A stretch of DNA of 64,000 nucleotides from Prevotella melaninogenica (GTDB taxonomy: Bacteria; Bacteroidota; Bacteroidia; Bacteroidales; Bacteroidaceae). Position numbers and translations under genes: made by a program. A model generated the notes under the pieces. The model was not told where the DNA came from, searched no databases, and saw only the letters and a list, made by a program, of their open reading frames with translations. Position 1 is the first letter of the stretch; every line of letters starts with the position of its first letter. The stretch is from assembly GCF_018128065.1 (NCBI RefSeq), contig NZ_CP072359.1, positions 620,001 through 684,000 on the forward strand, written 5' to 3'. Shown here piece after piece: positions 20,087 through 28,889 of the stretch.

Positions 20087-20252
20087 CAGCAACCTCAAGA
20101 GATAGTCTTCTACCCAGTAGACCATCTCGGTAGAGGCTCGATGCGAATGCCACCCGATGACTTCTCCTTCTGACCGCTATGCGTCACGACTAAACAAGGT
20201 GGTAGCTAATTGAAACACATTATTATTATATAACAAAAAAACACTAAGACCA

Positions 20253-20666
20253 ATGACGAAGAAAATAAATATCGTAATAAAGGCTACTCAACTCTGGACA
20301 AATGAGGAAGAAGACCGACTGACAAAGAAGATTGTTGATAACTTCTATGACCTAATCAATCGAGACGAAGAGGAAGGATTGTATTGGATTGGCTTGAAGT
20401 GTGACCTCATCGACCTTGCACACATGGTTTGGGAGAGAGGAACGCTGATGGATGCATACGGTAAGCCAATGGACTTCCAAACGATAGTGCACCATATCTG
20501 TCGAGTGCTCCACGTGCACGAGCCACGCAACCCCTCATCCGTCATCTCCTCCGTCCGTGCACGAAAGAATGTAAGGGTGGGACCACTCCGCGAACGTTAC
20601 CTGCAACTTATCAGGAATGCTAATATCCAAGACCCAATGAGGTTGGAAATAAGGAGAAGAAAGTAA
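20253..20666 (+). CDS. small RteC-like domain protein
   Basis: A 137-residue basic protein. Residues about 45-125 (YWIGLKCDLIDLAHMVWERG and a later SSVRARKNVRVGPLRERYL-type segment) resemble the C-terminal domain of RteC regulators of Bacteroides conjugative transposons, which has the pattern of a W-x-G-x-K-x-x-L-I-E-L-x-x-x-L helix followed by a helical repeat and RSRK. The N-terminal part found in full RteC is missing, so this is a stand-alone version. No transfer or integrase gene is adjacent. Its role is unknown; the RteC link is a pattern judgement. Confidence 0.55.
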   Translation: MTKKINIVIKATQLWTNEEEDRLTKKIVDNFYDLINRDEEEGLYWIGLKCDLIDLAHMVWERGTLMDAYGKPMDFQTIVHHICRVLHVHEPRNPSSVISSVRARKNVRVGPLRERYLQLIRNANIQDPMRLEIRRRK

Positions 20667-20689
20667 AATAGAAGCCTCACCCCCAACCC

Positions 20690-20746
20690 GAAAAGAAGAA
20701 AAAAAGCCTCACCCCCAACCCCTCTCCGATTGGAGAGGGGAGTGAA
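20690..20746 (-). repeat. CTCCCC/GGGGTTGG palindrome element, copy 2
   Basis: On the minus strand it reads CACTCCCCTCTCC, a short loop, then GGAGAGGGGTTGGGGGTG, an imperfect hairpin. A second partial unit (CCTCACCCCCAACCCG) lies directly before it at about 20672-20690. Confidence 0.65.
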
Positions 20747-20896
20747 ATGCGAGATACCCCTTTTAGTTAGTTGACAAGTTGTTACAAGTTTAAAAATTTA
20801 CAAGTTGCTGACCCTATTACTTACTCTGTCGTTTGTTCTTTCGCTTCAATCATTCGTGTAATTCGTGCCATTCGTAGTCCTTATACATTCATTAGA

Positions 20897-20976
20897 CTAA
20901 ATCCGAGCGTACTGCTCGAGAAAATATGTCATTGAAAAAGTATGTCGTTATGTCATTCTGTCTTCAAGTTAACCAG
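20897..20976 (+). repeat. hairpin-with-conserved-flank element, copy A
   Basis: CTAAAT, then the stem CGAGC/GCTCG (20904-20908 with 20914-20918, loop GTACT), then AAAATATGTCATTG, a short AA-rich link, TATGT and TTATGTCATT. The flanking words match copy B at 50445-50514 although the stem bases differ. Confidence 0.65.
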
Positions 20977-21015
20977 AGTTTCAAGTTCAAATTTCAAAAA
21001 TATTTGCTTAAAGCA

Positions 21016-21045
21016 TTGTCATTTACAAAATATAGTGTATCTTTG
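21016..21045 (+). promoter_or_regulatory. Bacteroidota promoter for the GH31 gene
   Basis: TTG (21016-21018), 19-base spacer, TATCTTTG (21038-21045). This is a good match to the -33/-7 consensus and lies about 108 bases before the GH31 start codon. Confidence 0.75.
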
Positions 21046-21153
21046 CCACTCAGTTAGAAAAGAATAATAAGCTAAAAACCAAAAGACGTTCAGAAACCAA
21101 GGAGACCTAAGCTTGGGAACGGAAGACAGGGAACTGTTTAGGAGATCTATAAA

Positions 21154-24100
21154 ATGAGAAAGAATAAAGCAAAGATTTTACTTGCTGCCTTGTTATTGGC
21201 AGTGGGAGAGAGTGCATTTGCTGATGGAAAGGCAGTGAATGGTATTCGACAAATCAATCCAACAACGGTAGAGATTACTTATAGCGATGGTGGCGTGATG
21301 ACGGTAGACTTCTATGGTCAGAATGTCTTCCGTCTTTTCCGCGACCCAAAGGGTGGCATCGTTCGTGACCCTGCGAGCAATCCTCCAGCACGTATTCTCC
21401 TTGACAATCCACGCAAGAGCGCGGGACGTTTGAGCGTTAATGAGACCGATGCTGATGTGGCTGTCTCAACTGCTGAGGTGCGTGTGCGCTTCGACCGCAG
21501 TACGGGTTTGATGAGCGTCACCGACCTTCGAAATGGTAAGGAGGTAGTTAAAGAGGTGAAGGGAGTAGACTTCCAGAAGAACCGCACCACTGTTACCCTC
21601 GCCAATGCATCGGGAGAGTATTTCTATGGGGGTGGCGTGCAGAACGGTCGCTTCTCTCATCGTGGCAAGCGCATTGAGATTGTCAACACCAATAGTTGGA
21701 CCGATGGTGGCGTTGCTTCGCCAGCTCCGTTCTATTGGTCAACAGGCGGTTATGCAGCCATGCCTTACACCTTTGCGCCTGGTGCTTACGACTTTGGTAG
21801 TGCAGGCAAGCATACGGTGACGATTAGTCACGATATGCCTTATCTCGACCTCTTCCTGATGGTCGACACGACTCCCGTTTCTTTGCTTCAAGATTATTAT
21901 CAGCTTACTGGTAACCCTGTCTTGTTGCCAAAGTTTGCTTTCTATGAGGGTCATCTTAATGCCTACAACCGTGACTATTGGAAGGAGACGAAGGAAGAGG
22001 GCAAGGGCATCCTCTTTGAAGACGGCAAGCGATATGTGGAAAGTCAGAAGGACAATGGCGGTATCAAGGAAAGTCTTAATGGCGAAAAGCAGAACTATCA
22101 GTTCTCTGCTCGTGCCGTTATCGACAGATATAAGAAGAACGATATGCCATTGGGTTGGATTCTCCCTAACGATGGTTACGGAGCTGGCTATGGTCAGACA
22201 ACTACCCTCGATGGTAATATAGCCAACCTTAAGAGCCTTGGCGACTATGCGCGTAAGAACGGTGTAGAGATAGGTCTATGGACCCAGTCAAACCTTCACC
22301 CAGTCGACAGCATTCCAGCACTCTTGCAACGCGACATCGTCAAAGAGGTGCGTGATGCAGGTGTGCGTGTGTTGAAGACCGATGTAGCATGGGTTGGTGC
22401 AGGCTATTCCTTCGGACTCAATGGTATTGCTGACGTGGCTAACATCATGCCTTACTATGGCAGCGACGCACGTCCATTCATTATTACCCTCGACGGTTGG
22501 GCAGGTACACAGCGTTATGGTGGTGTATGGTCGGGCGACCAGACGGGTGGCGAGTGGGAATATATCCGTTTCCACATCCCAACCTATATTGGTTCTGGAC
22601 TCTCCGGAATGGGTAATATCACCAGTGATATGGACGGTATCTTCGGTGGAAAGAACCTCTCGGTGAACATCCGCGACTTCCAGTGGAAGACCTTTACGCC
22701 TATGCAGTTGAATATGGATGGATGGGGTAGCAATCCTAAGTATCCACAAGCCTTGGGCGAACCAGCAACAAGTATCAATCGTTCTTACCTCAAACTCAAG
22801 TCCATGCTCTTGCCTTACACCTACTCATGTGCCCATGAGGCAGTGACAGGTAAGCCATTGATACGTGCAATGTTCCTCGATGATAGCAACGATTACACCC
22901 ACAGCAGTGCTACACGCTATCAGTATATGTACGGTCCTTCGTTCCTCGTTGCACCTGTTTATCAGAACACGGCAGCCGACAAGGAGGGCAACGATGTGCG
23001 CAATGGCATCTATCTGCCAAAGGGAACATGGTACGATTACTTCACGGGTGCTACTTACGAAGGTGGTTGCATACTCAACGATTACTTCGCACCCATTTGG
23101 AAGTTACCGGTCTTGGTGAAGGCAGGTGCTATCATTCCGATGGTCAATCCGAATAACAACCCTTCAGAGATTGACAAGAGCCGTCGCGTGTTTGAGTTCT
23201 ATCCAGATGGGAAAACTGAGTTCAGACTCTATGACGACGATGGTACGACACAGAAATATCTCTCTAATGAGAAGGCTACAACGCTCATCACCTCCGACCT
23301 CAACAATAAGCAGGTGCTGACCATAAGTATCGACAAGACCGAAGGAACGTTCGATGGAATGGTGAAAAATCAGTCTACAACCTTCTATCTGAACACCAAT
23401 GCGAAGCCAAAGAAGCTCACAGCCGTTGTCGGTGGCAGGAAGATTCGACTCACAGAAGCTGAGCAGGGCGATAACACATGGCAGTATGTTCAGGCATCGA
23501 ATATCAACCGCTTCTCAACCGCAGGCAGTGAGATGGAACGGTTGTTGGTCGCAAAGAATGCACAAATCATCGTACGTTTGGCATCATGTGATATCACGAA
23601 GGAGGCCGTTGAACTCCGCATTGATGGCTTCACACGTCTGAACAAGTCGAATGAAACCTTGCGCAAGAAAGGCACACTGACTGCTCCTGAGTTGCTTGCT
23701 GCTGATGTTCAGCCTTATAGCGTTACGCCGAAGTGGAAGCCTGTGCAGAATGCTGACTACTATGAGATAGACTTTAACGGGCATACTTATACGACAATCC
23801 GTCATAACTCGCTCCTCTTCGAGGACTTGCAGCCAGCAACCGACTACGACTTTAAGGTGCGTGCAGTGAATAGCGATGGCGCAGGAGCGTGGACACCGTT
23901 GCATGTGAAGACAGCTGTCAACCCATTGGAGTACGCCATCAAGGGACTTACAGCTACCTCAACTGCCCGTGACATGGACGGCTTCGGTATCTGGCATCTC
24001 TTCGACTTCAATACGACAGGTGACATCTGGCACACCGATTATTATACGAAGGCTGTACCATTCGACTTCACGGTCGACCTCCATAGCACCAACACACTCG

Positions 24101-24948
24101 ACAAGTTGCAATATGTGCCACGTGCAAATGGTGGTAACGGAACGATTACGAAGTGTGACATCGCTGTCAGCAAGGACGGCAGGAACTGGATAGAAATCGG
24201 TCCACAGCAGTGGGCACGTGATGGTAGAACGAAGGAGGTGACGCTAAGCTCTCACCCTGTGGCACGCTATGTGAAAGTAAGTGTGAAGGAGGCTGTCGGC
24301 AACTTCGGCTCTGGTCGTGAGTTCTATGTCTTCAAGGTGCCAGGCACAAAGTCTATCCTCCCGGGCGATATCAACCTTGATGGTAAGATTGATGAGAACG
24401 ATTTCACCTCTTATATGAACTATACCGGACTCAGAAAGGGTGATGCCGACTTCGATGGTTATATCTCCGGTGGTGATCTCAACGGCAACGGACTCATTGA
24501 TGCTTACGACATCTCGAATGTTGCCGTACAGCTTGAGGGTGGTTGCAACGACGATGAGGTAGCACCAGTTGGCGGTAAGGTTTACTACGAATATAATCGT
24601 AAGTCATACGCAGCAGGCGATGATGTCATCATCAAGGTGAAGGGTAAGGACTTGCAGGCTGTCAACGCCTTCAACCTCATCTTCCCATACAGTCCGAAGG
24701 AGTTGCGGTTTGTTAAGGTTGAGACCGACCCATCAATGGTGATGCGCAACCTCACCTACGACCGTCGTCATAGCGATGGTTCGCAAGTGCTCTACCCAAC
24801 CTTCGTGAACGTTGGCGACCACCACACAATCAATGGCGATGCCGACTTGCTCGTCATCCGTATGAAGGCTCTCAACCCGTTCACCGTTAAGCCGCAAGCA
24901 GCAAAGGGCTTATTGGTGGATAAGCAGTTAAATCAGTTGGAGTTGTAA
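21154..24948 (+). CDS. multidomain GH31 glycosidase with Fn3, discoidin, dockerin-like and cohesin-like ends
   Basis: A 1264-residue secreted alpha-glycosidase. After a signal peptide (1-23) come a GH31 N-terminal domain and catalytic barrel with likely nucleophile Asp410 (LKTDVAW) and acid/base Asp462 (WSGDQ). The C-terminal half holds an Fn3 domain (about 841-925), an F5/8 type C domain (about 927-1065), a dockerin-like pair of EF-hand loops (about 1069-1130; DINLDGKID and DLNGNGLIDAYD) and a cohesin-like beta-domain (about 1139-1264). This order recalls GH31 enzymes acting on alpha-GalNAc of mucin-type glycans (subfamily 18), which would suit the M60 locus nearby, but plain alpha-glucosidase or alpha-galactosidase activity is not excluded. 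It has its own promoter. Confidence 0.88.
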   Translation: MRKNKAKILLAALLLAVGESAFADGKAVNGIRQINPTTVEITYSDGGVMTVDFYGQNVFRLFRDPKGGIVRDPASNPPARILLDNPRKSAGRLSVNETDADVAVSTAEVRVRFDRSTGLMSVTDLRNGKEVVKEVKGVDFQKNRTTVTLANASGEYFYGGGVQNGRFSHRGKRIEIVNTNSWTDGGVASPAPFYWSTGGYAAMPYTFAPGAYDFGSAGKHTVTISHDMPYLDLFLMVDTTPVSLLQDYYQLTGNPVLLPKFAFYEGHLNAYNRDYWKETKEEGKGILFEDGKRYVESQKDNGGIKESLNGEKQNYQFSARAVIDRYKKNDMPLGWILPNDGYGAGYGQTTTLDGNIANLKSLGDYARKNGVEIGLWTQSNLHPVDSIPALLQRDIVKEVRDAGVRVLKTDVAWVGAGYSFGLNGIADVANIMPYYGSDARPFIITLDGWAGTQRYGGVWSGDQTGGEWEYIRFHIPTYIGSGLSGMGNITSDMDGIFGGKNLSVNIRDFQWKTFTPMQLNMDGWGSNPKYPQALGEPATSINRSYLKLKSMLLPYTYSCAHEAVTGKPLIRAMFLDDSNDYTHSSATRYQYMYGPSFLVAPVYQNTAADKEGNDVRNGIYLPKGTWYDYFTGATYEGGCILNDYFAPIWKLPVLVKAGAIIPMVNPNNNPSEIDKSRRVFEFYPDGKTEFRLYDDDGTTQKYLSNEKATTLITSDLNNKQVLTISIDKTEGTFDGMVKNQSTTFYLNTNAKPKKLTAVVGGRKIRLTEAEQGDNTWQYVQASNINRFSTAGSEMERLLVAKNAQIIVRLASCDITKEAVELRIDGFTRLNKSNETLRKKGTLTAPELLAADVQPYSVTPKWKPVQNADYYEIDFNGHTYTTIRHNSLLFEDLQPATDYDFKVRAVNSDGAGAWTPLHVKTAVNPLEYAIKGLTATSTARDMDGFGIWHLFDFNTTGDIWHTDYYTKAVPFDFTVDLHSTNTLDKLQYVPRANGGNGTITKCDIAVSKDGRNWIEIGPQQWARDGRTKEVTLSSHPVARYVKVSVKEAVGNFGSGREFYVFKVPGTKSILPGDINLDGKIDENDFTSYMNYTGLRKGDADFDGYISGGDLNGNGLIDAYDISNVAVQLEGGCNDDEVAPVGGKVYYEYNRKSYAAGDDVIIKVKGKDLQAVNAFNLIFPYSPKELRFVKVETDPSMVMRNLTYDRRHSDGSQVLYPTFVNVGDHHTINGDADLLVIRMKALNPFTVKPQAAKGLLVDKQLNQLEL

Positions 24949-24958
24949 TAAAACAATA

Positions 24959-25005
24959 GCCAGCCAACTGGTCCCTCCCCCACAGGGAGGGGCTCGTTGG
25001 CTGGC
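24959..25005 (+). terminator. nested hairpin after the GH31 gene
   Basis: Outer stem GCCAGCCAAC/GTTGGCTGGC (24959-24968 with 24996-25005), inner stem CCCTCCC/GGGAGGG (24973-24979 with 24985-24991). It begins 11 bases after the stop codon. No strong T-run follows (ATTCAGCTTTATT), so it could stabilise the 3' end rather than terminate alone. Confidence 0.6.
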
Positions 25006-25071
25006 ATTCAGCTTTATTCCCAACAGCTATAAGCGGTATATATAAGCTCACTTTTGGTTTGTTAGAAGTCT

Positions 25072-25157
25072 ATTAAGGCTTAATTTGAATGCTATTAAGC
25101 CTTAATAAGAGAGGGAAATATGTACAAACGTGAGATTCTGACACTTCGTGTTTGTAC
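25072..25157. terminator. two inverted repeats between convergent genes
   Basis: ATTAAGGCTTAAT (25072-25084) pairs perfectly with ATTAAGCCTTAAT (25094-25106). GTACAAACG (25132-25140) pairs with CGTGTTTGTAC (25147-25157). They lie between the ends of the GH31 (plus) and pflA (minus) genes, and probably act as terminators or transcript ends for one or both. Confidence 0.45.
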
Positions 25158-25176
25158 GCATTATTTGTGGGAAATA

Positions 25177-25896
25177 TTACTCTGTTAACACCTTTCGTGC
25201 ATGAAGAACGCCTTCCTCCGTAGGCGATTTGACATCAGTGAGTGCATATGGGATTCCTAATTGCTCCCATTTATACACTCCTAACGAATGATAAGGCAGT
25301 ACATCAACACGTTCGACATTGCTTAATGTGTCTATGAAAGCACGAAGTTTGTGTAGTGATGTGTCATCATCATTGATACCAGGAACCAAGACGTGTCTTA
25401 TCCATACAGGCTTCCCAATATCCGAGAGATAGCGAGCACAGTCGAGGATATTCTCGTTTTTCCAACCAGTCAATTGCTTATGAGCATCGCTATCAATATG
25501 CTTTATGTCCAACAATACTAAATCGGTATATTTCATTAACTCCTCAAAAGCAGAGAAGCTACTCGACTCCCGATTGAAAGGTTGGGCTGAAGTATCAAGG
25601 CAGGTATTGATTCCTAATTCCTTAGCTTTACGAAACAGTTCAGTAAGAGGTTGTATTTGCAACAAAGCCTCACCCCCACTCAGGGTGATACCGCCTTTCT
25701 CTCCCCAATAACTTCGATAACGTTGGGCTTGTGTCAAGACATCATCAACAGAGCGGAGTTGTCCCCCCGCTCTGCTCCATGTATCTGGGTTGTGACAGTA
25801 CTGGCACCGCATTGTGCACCCTTTGAGGAAAATCACAAAGCGTATTCCGGGTCCATCCACCGAACCAAAAGATTCGATGGAATGGACCTGAAGCAT
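25177..25896 (-). CDS. pflA: pyruvate formate-lyase activating enzyme
   Basis: A 239-residue radical SAM enzyme that uses a 4Fe-4S cluster and S-adenosylmethionine to create the glycyl radical on PflB. The cluster motif CTMRCQYCHNPDTW (CxxxCxxC) lies near residue 22, after the family-typical N-terminus SIESFGSVDGPGIRFV. The start at 25896 is chosen because it gives this standard N-terminus and avoids overlap with pflB; earlier in-frame ATGs (25953, 25989) would overlap the pflB end. It lies 43 bases after pflB and is surely its partner. The downstream convergent GH31 gene is unrelated. Confidence 0.93.
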   Translation of the reverse strand: MLQVHSIESFGSVDGPGIRFVIFLKGCTMRCQYCHNPDTWSRAGGQLRSVDDVLTQAQRYRSYWGEKGGITLSGGEALLQIQPLTELFRKAKELGINTCLDTSAQPFNRESSSFSAFEELMKYTDLVLLDIKHIDSDAHKQLTGWKNENILDCARYLSDIGKPVWIRHVLVPGINDDDTSLHKLRAFIDTLSNVERVDVLPYHSLGVYKWEQLGIPYALTDVKSPTEEGVLHARKVLTE

Positions 25897-25939
25897 ACTA
25901 TCTTGTAATTTGGAAAATTCCTTTTGCGTATTATCCACT

Positions 25940-28186
25940 TTACATTGAACCATGTGCACGACGTGCGATAACATCCAGCTGCTGCTCACGAGTAAGGTCG
26001 ATGAACTTCACAGCATAACCGCTCACACGGATGGTGAAGTTAGCATACTCTTCTTTCTCTGGATGTTCCATACAGTCAATCAGTTTGTCAACACCAAAGA
26101 CATTGACATTCAAGTGGTGTGCACCGCGATTGAAGTAGCCATCCATGACACCAACGAGTGTACTGATACGCTCCTCGTCATTGTGTCCGAGTGCCTCTGG
26201 ACTGATAGTCTGTGTGTTAGAAATACCATCGAGCGCATACTCGTATGGGAGTTTGGCTGTTGAATTCAACGAAGCCAGCAAACCATTCTGCTCTGCGCCA
26301 TAAGATGGGTTAGCACCGGGAGCAAGTGGTGCACCAGCAGGACGTCCATCAGGCATGTTACCAGTAAATTTACCATATACAACGTTTGAAGTAATCGTAA
26401 GGATACTGGTTGTAGGCTCTGAATTACGATAGGTATGATGCTTGCGAATCATATTCATAAAGGTCTTCAACAACCATACAGCGATATCGTCAGCACGGTC
26501 ATCATCGTTACCATAACGTGGGAAGTCGCCCTCTGTCTTGTACTCGATTGGGAAGCCTGTCTCGTCACGAATGATGCTCACCTTAGCATACTTGATAGCT
26601 GAAATAGAGTCAACCACATGGCTGAAACCAGCAATACCCGTTGCAAAAGTACGACGTACGTCAGTGTCAATGAGTGCAAGCTCTGCAGCCTCATAGAAGT
26701 ACTTATCGTGCATGTAATGGATGAGGTTCAATGTGTTTACATAGACACCTGCCAACCACTCCATCATATCCATGAAGCGAGGCATAAACTCATCGTATGT
26801 TACCACATCACCCTCTATTGGACGATAAGCAGGCCCACACTGTTCACGTGTCTTGCTGTCAACACCACCGCTGATTGCGTAGGTAAGACATTTAGCGAGG
26901 TTTGCACGTGCACCAAAGAACTGCATCTCCTTACCCGTCTGTGTTGCAGATACACAGCAGCAGATAGAATAGTCATCGCCCCATATTGGACGCATCACGT
27001 CATCATTCTCATATTGGATAGAGCTTGTATCAATTGATATCTTTGCTGCATAGTCCTTGAAATGCTTTGGCAGGCGTGAGCTATACAATACAGTGAGGTT
27101 AGGCTCTGGCGAAGGTCCCATATTCTCAAGTGTATGGAGGAAACGGAAGTCGTTCTTAGTCACCATTGAGCGACCATCCATACCCAATCCCGCAACTTCG
27201 AGGGTAGCCCAAACAGGGTCACCAGAGAAGAGTTGGTTGTAAGAAGGGATTCGTGCAAACTTAACCATACGGAACTTCATTACCAAGTGGTCGATAAGTT
27301 CCTGTGCTTCTGCCTCTGTGAGTGTTCCTTCTTTGAAGTCACGCTGAATATAGATATCAAGGAAAGTAGAGATACGACCTACTGACATTGCTGCACCATT
27401 CTGTGTCTTGATAGCAGACAGATAGCCAAAGTAAAGCCACTGTACCGCCTCACGTGCGTTGTTAGCTGGCTCAGAGATGTCATAACCATAGATGGCTGCC
27501 ATCTCCTTCATCTCCTTCAAAGCCTTGATTTGCATAGAGATTTCCTCACGCTGACGGATAATCTCTTCGGTCATTGTTCCATCACCGCAATTGCGCAGGT
27601 CCTTTGCTTTCTCGTTGATAAGGAAGTCAACGCCGTAAAGTGCTACACGACGGTAGTCACCAACGATACGGCCACGACCATAGGTATCTGGAAGACCCGT
27701 AAGGATATGGTTGTGTCTGACAAGTTTCATCTCGTCAGTATAAGCATCGAAAACACCATCATTGTGTGTCTTGCAATACTTCGTGAAAATCTCATGAAGT
27801 TTATCTGATGGCTCATAACCGTAGGTTGTACAAGCCTGCTCAGCCATCTTTATACCACCATAAGGCATAAAGGCACGCTTCAGAGGCTTATCAGTCTGCA
27901 AACCAACGACTTTCTCCAGTTCTTTTGTTCCGTCACCGATATAGCCAGGACCGTAAGCTGTCATACTCGATACAACTTCGGTTTCCATGTCTAAGACTCC
28001 ACCTTTGGCACGTTCCTGCTTCTGCAGTTCTTTGAGCATACCCCAAAGTTTGTTGGTTGCCTCGGTTGGTGCCTCAAGGAATGAGGCATCGCCATCATAA
28101 CTGTCATAATTATCTTGGATAAACTGACGCATATTGACTTCATCAAGCCACTTGGTTCCAGTAAATCCTCTCCATGCTTTTTTCAT
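25940..28186 (-). CDS. pflB: formate acetyltransferase (pyruvate formate-lyase)
   Basis: A 748-residue glycyl radical enzyme converting pyruvate and CoA into acetyl-CoA and formate in anaerobic mixed-acid fermentation. The active-site Cys-Cys pair is in [11 protein letters not shown] (about residue 410), and the radical glycine is Gly723 in RVSGYAVKF, as in E. coli PflB. Length matches the family (about 750-760). The gene has a very good promoter about 87 bases upstream and is followed by pflA. This points to an anaerobic, formate-producing fermenter. Confidence 0.97.
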   Translation of the reverse strand: MKKAWRGFTGTKWLDEVNMRQFIQDNYDSYDGDASFLEAPTEATNKLWGMLKELQKQERAKGGVLDMETEVVSSMTAYGPGYIGDGTKELEKVVGLQTDKPLKRAFMPYGGIKMAEQACTTYGYEPSDKLHEIFTKYCKTHNDGVFDAYTDEMKLVRHNHILTGLPDTYGRGRIVGDYRRVALYGVDFLINEKAKDLRNCGDGTMTEEIIRQREEISMQIKALKEMKEMAAIYGYDISEPANNAREAVQWLYFGYLSAIKTQNGAAMSVGRISTFLDIYIQRDFKEGTLTEAEAQELIDHLVMKFRMVKFARIPSYNQLFSGDPVWATLEVAGLGMDGRSMVTKNDFRFLHTLENMGPSPEPNLTVLYSSRLPKHFKDYAAKISIDTSSIQYENDDVMRPIWGDDYSICCCVSATQTGKEMQFFGARANLAKCLTYAISGGVDSKTREQCGPAYRPIEGDVVTYDEFMPRFMDMMEWLAGVYVNTLNLIHYMHDKYFYEAAELALIDTDVRRTFATGIAGFSHVVDSISAIKYAKVSIIRDETGFPIEYKTEGDFPRYGNDDDRADDIAVWLLKTFMNMIRKHHTYRNSEPTTSILTITSNVVYGKFTGNMPDGRPAGAPLAPGANPSYGAEQNGLLASLNSTAKLPYEYALDGISNTQTISPEALGHNDEERISTLVGVMDGYFNRGAHHLNVNVFGVDKLIDCMEHPEKEEYANFTIRVSGYAVKFIDLTREQQLDVIARRAHGSM

Positions 28187-28272
28187 GAGTGTCTAATTTT
28201 TTTATTGTGTGAAACTTTAATTGATATGCTTGCATATTGTCATATCAATTGAGCATTACTAATTACCGGGGA

Positions 28273-28303
28273 CAAAGTTAGATAAAATAAATCGTAATGT
28301 CAA
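28273..28303 (-). promoter_or_regulatory. pflB promoter
   Basis: On the minus strand: TTG (28303-28301), exactly 20 bases, TAACTTTG (28280-28273). It fits the Bacteroidota -33/-7 consensus and lies about 87 bases before the pflB ATG. Confidence 0.75.
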
Positions 28304-28889
28304 GTATTTACTAAAACATCTACATATATAACTACCATAAATACCTATATATAATGAGCGTCTTATGGGTTCATCCGAAATGTGGAATGATCAAGTAAGT
28401 CCCCGATATATATGGGTTCTATAACGAATCGTGTGGGTGAATAGTTTTTTCCTTGCCAGCGTTCCTATGTTTAATGGCTTTATGACTGAACAGATGAAGA
28501 CGAATTAATCTACAAAGTATAAAGGAGTTTTCGCTAAACAAGCTTCTACACACCTCCTGTTTATTCTTAGTATTACAACGTTTTGCTCACAATTCATCCC
28601 CTGTCATCCTTATATCATAGTGAATTTAACCCTCCGCACCATATGTGTTAAGCATCAGCACAACATATGCAGAGTATCAGCACAACAGCAAATGATGGTA
28701 AACATTCACGAATATTGTATGAAATAAGACCTTAAAACATCCTTTTCCGTTGGCTAAAGTGTTAAAGGGTAAAACGCTATATATGGTACACAGAGAAATG
28801 GAGAAGATGGAGGTAACACAATCTCGCAGAGCTGCCTACGAACAGAGAGTACCCTCTTCAACCATTTCCCTTTATACCGATAATGTGAC
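28304..28889. other. intergenic region between pflB and hsdR
   Basis: No coding frame or RNA gene was recognised. It holds short near-repeats only (for example ATCAGCACAACA near 28651 and 28678). Both flanking genes are on the minus strand, so this is the 3' side of hsdR and the upstream side of pflB. Confidence 0.5.

Larger units (their letters stand above)
18587..20252. other. long repeat-rich intergenic region
   Basis: A 1.67-kb spacer with no convincing gene. It holds a composite-repeat copy (19219-19495), a 38-bp tandem repeat (19533-19640) and a TATCTTTG box (20079-20086) upstream of the RteC-like gene. Small open frames here are short, lack family resemblance and overlap the repeats. 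The leader 20093-20252 has a TCTAC/GTAGA mini-hairpin near 20111. Confidence 0.6.
20667..21153. other. intergenic region before the GH31 gene
   Basis: Holds the palindrome element (20690-20746), a reversed AATTCGTG word (near 20850), hairpin-family copy A (20897-20976) and the GH31 promoter (21016-21045). The GH31 leader is about 100 bases with no recognised riboswitch. Confidence 0.6.

Noticed and set aside
18655..20173. Several plus-strand frames of 60-80 codons
   Set aside because: They overlap repeats, have no recognisable motifs and no start context.
24949..25176. Riboswitch or RNA gene between the GH31 and pflA genes
   Set aside because: The inverted repeats lie between two converging genes and are better read as transcript ends.
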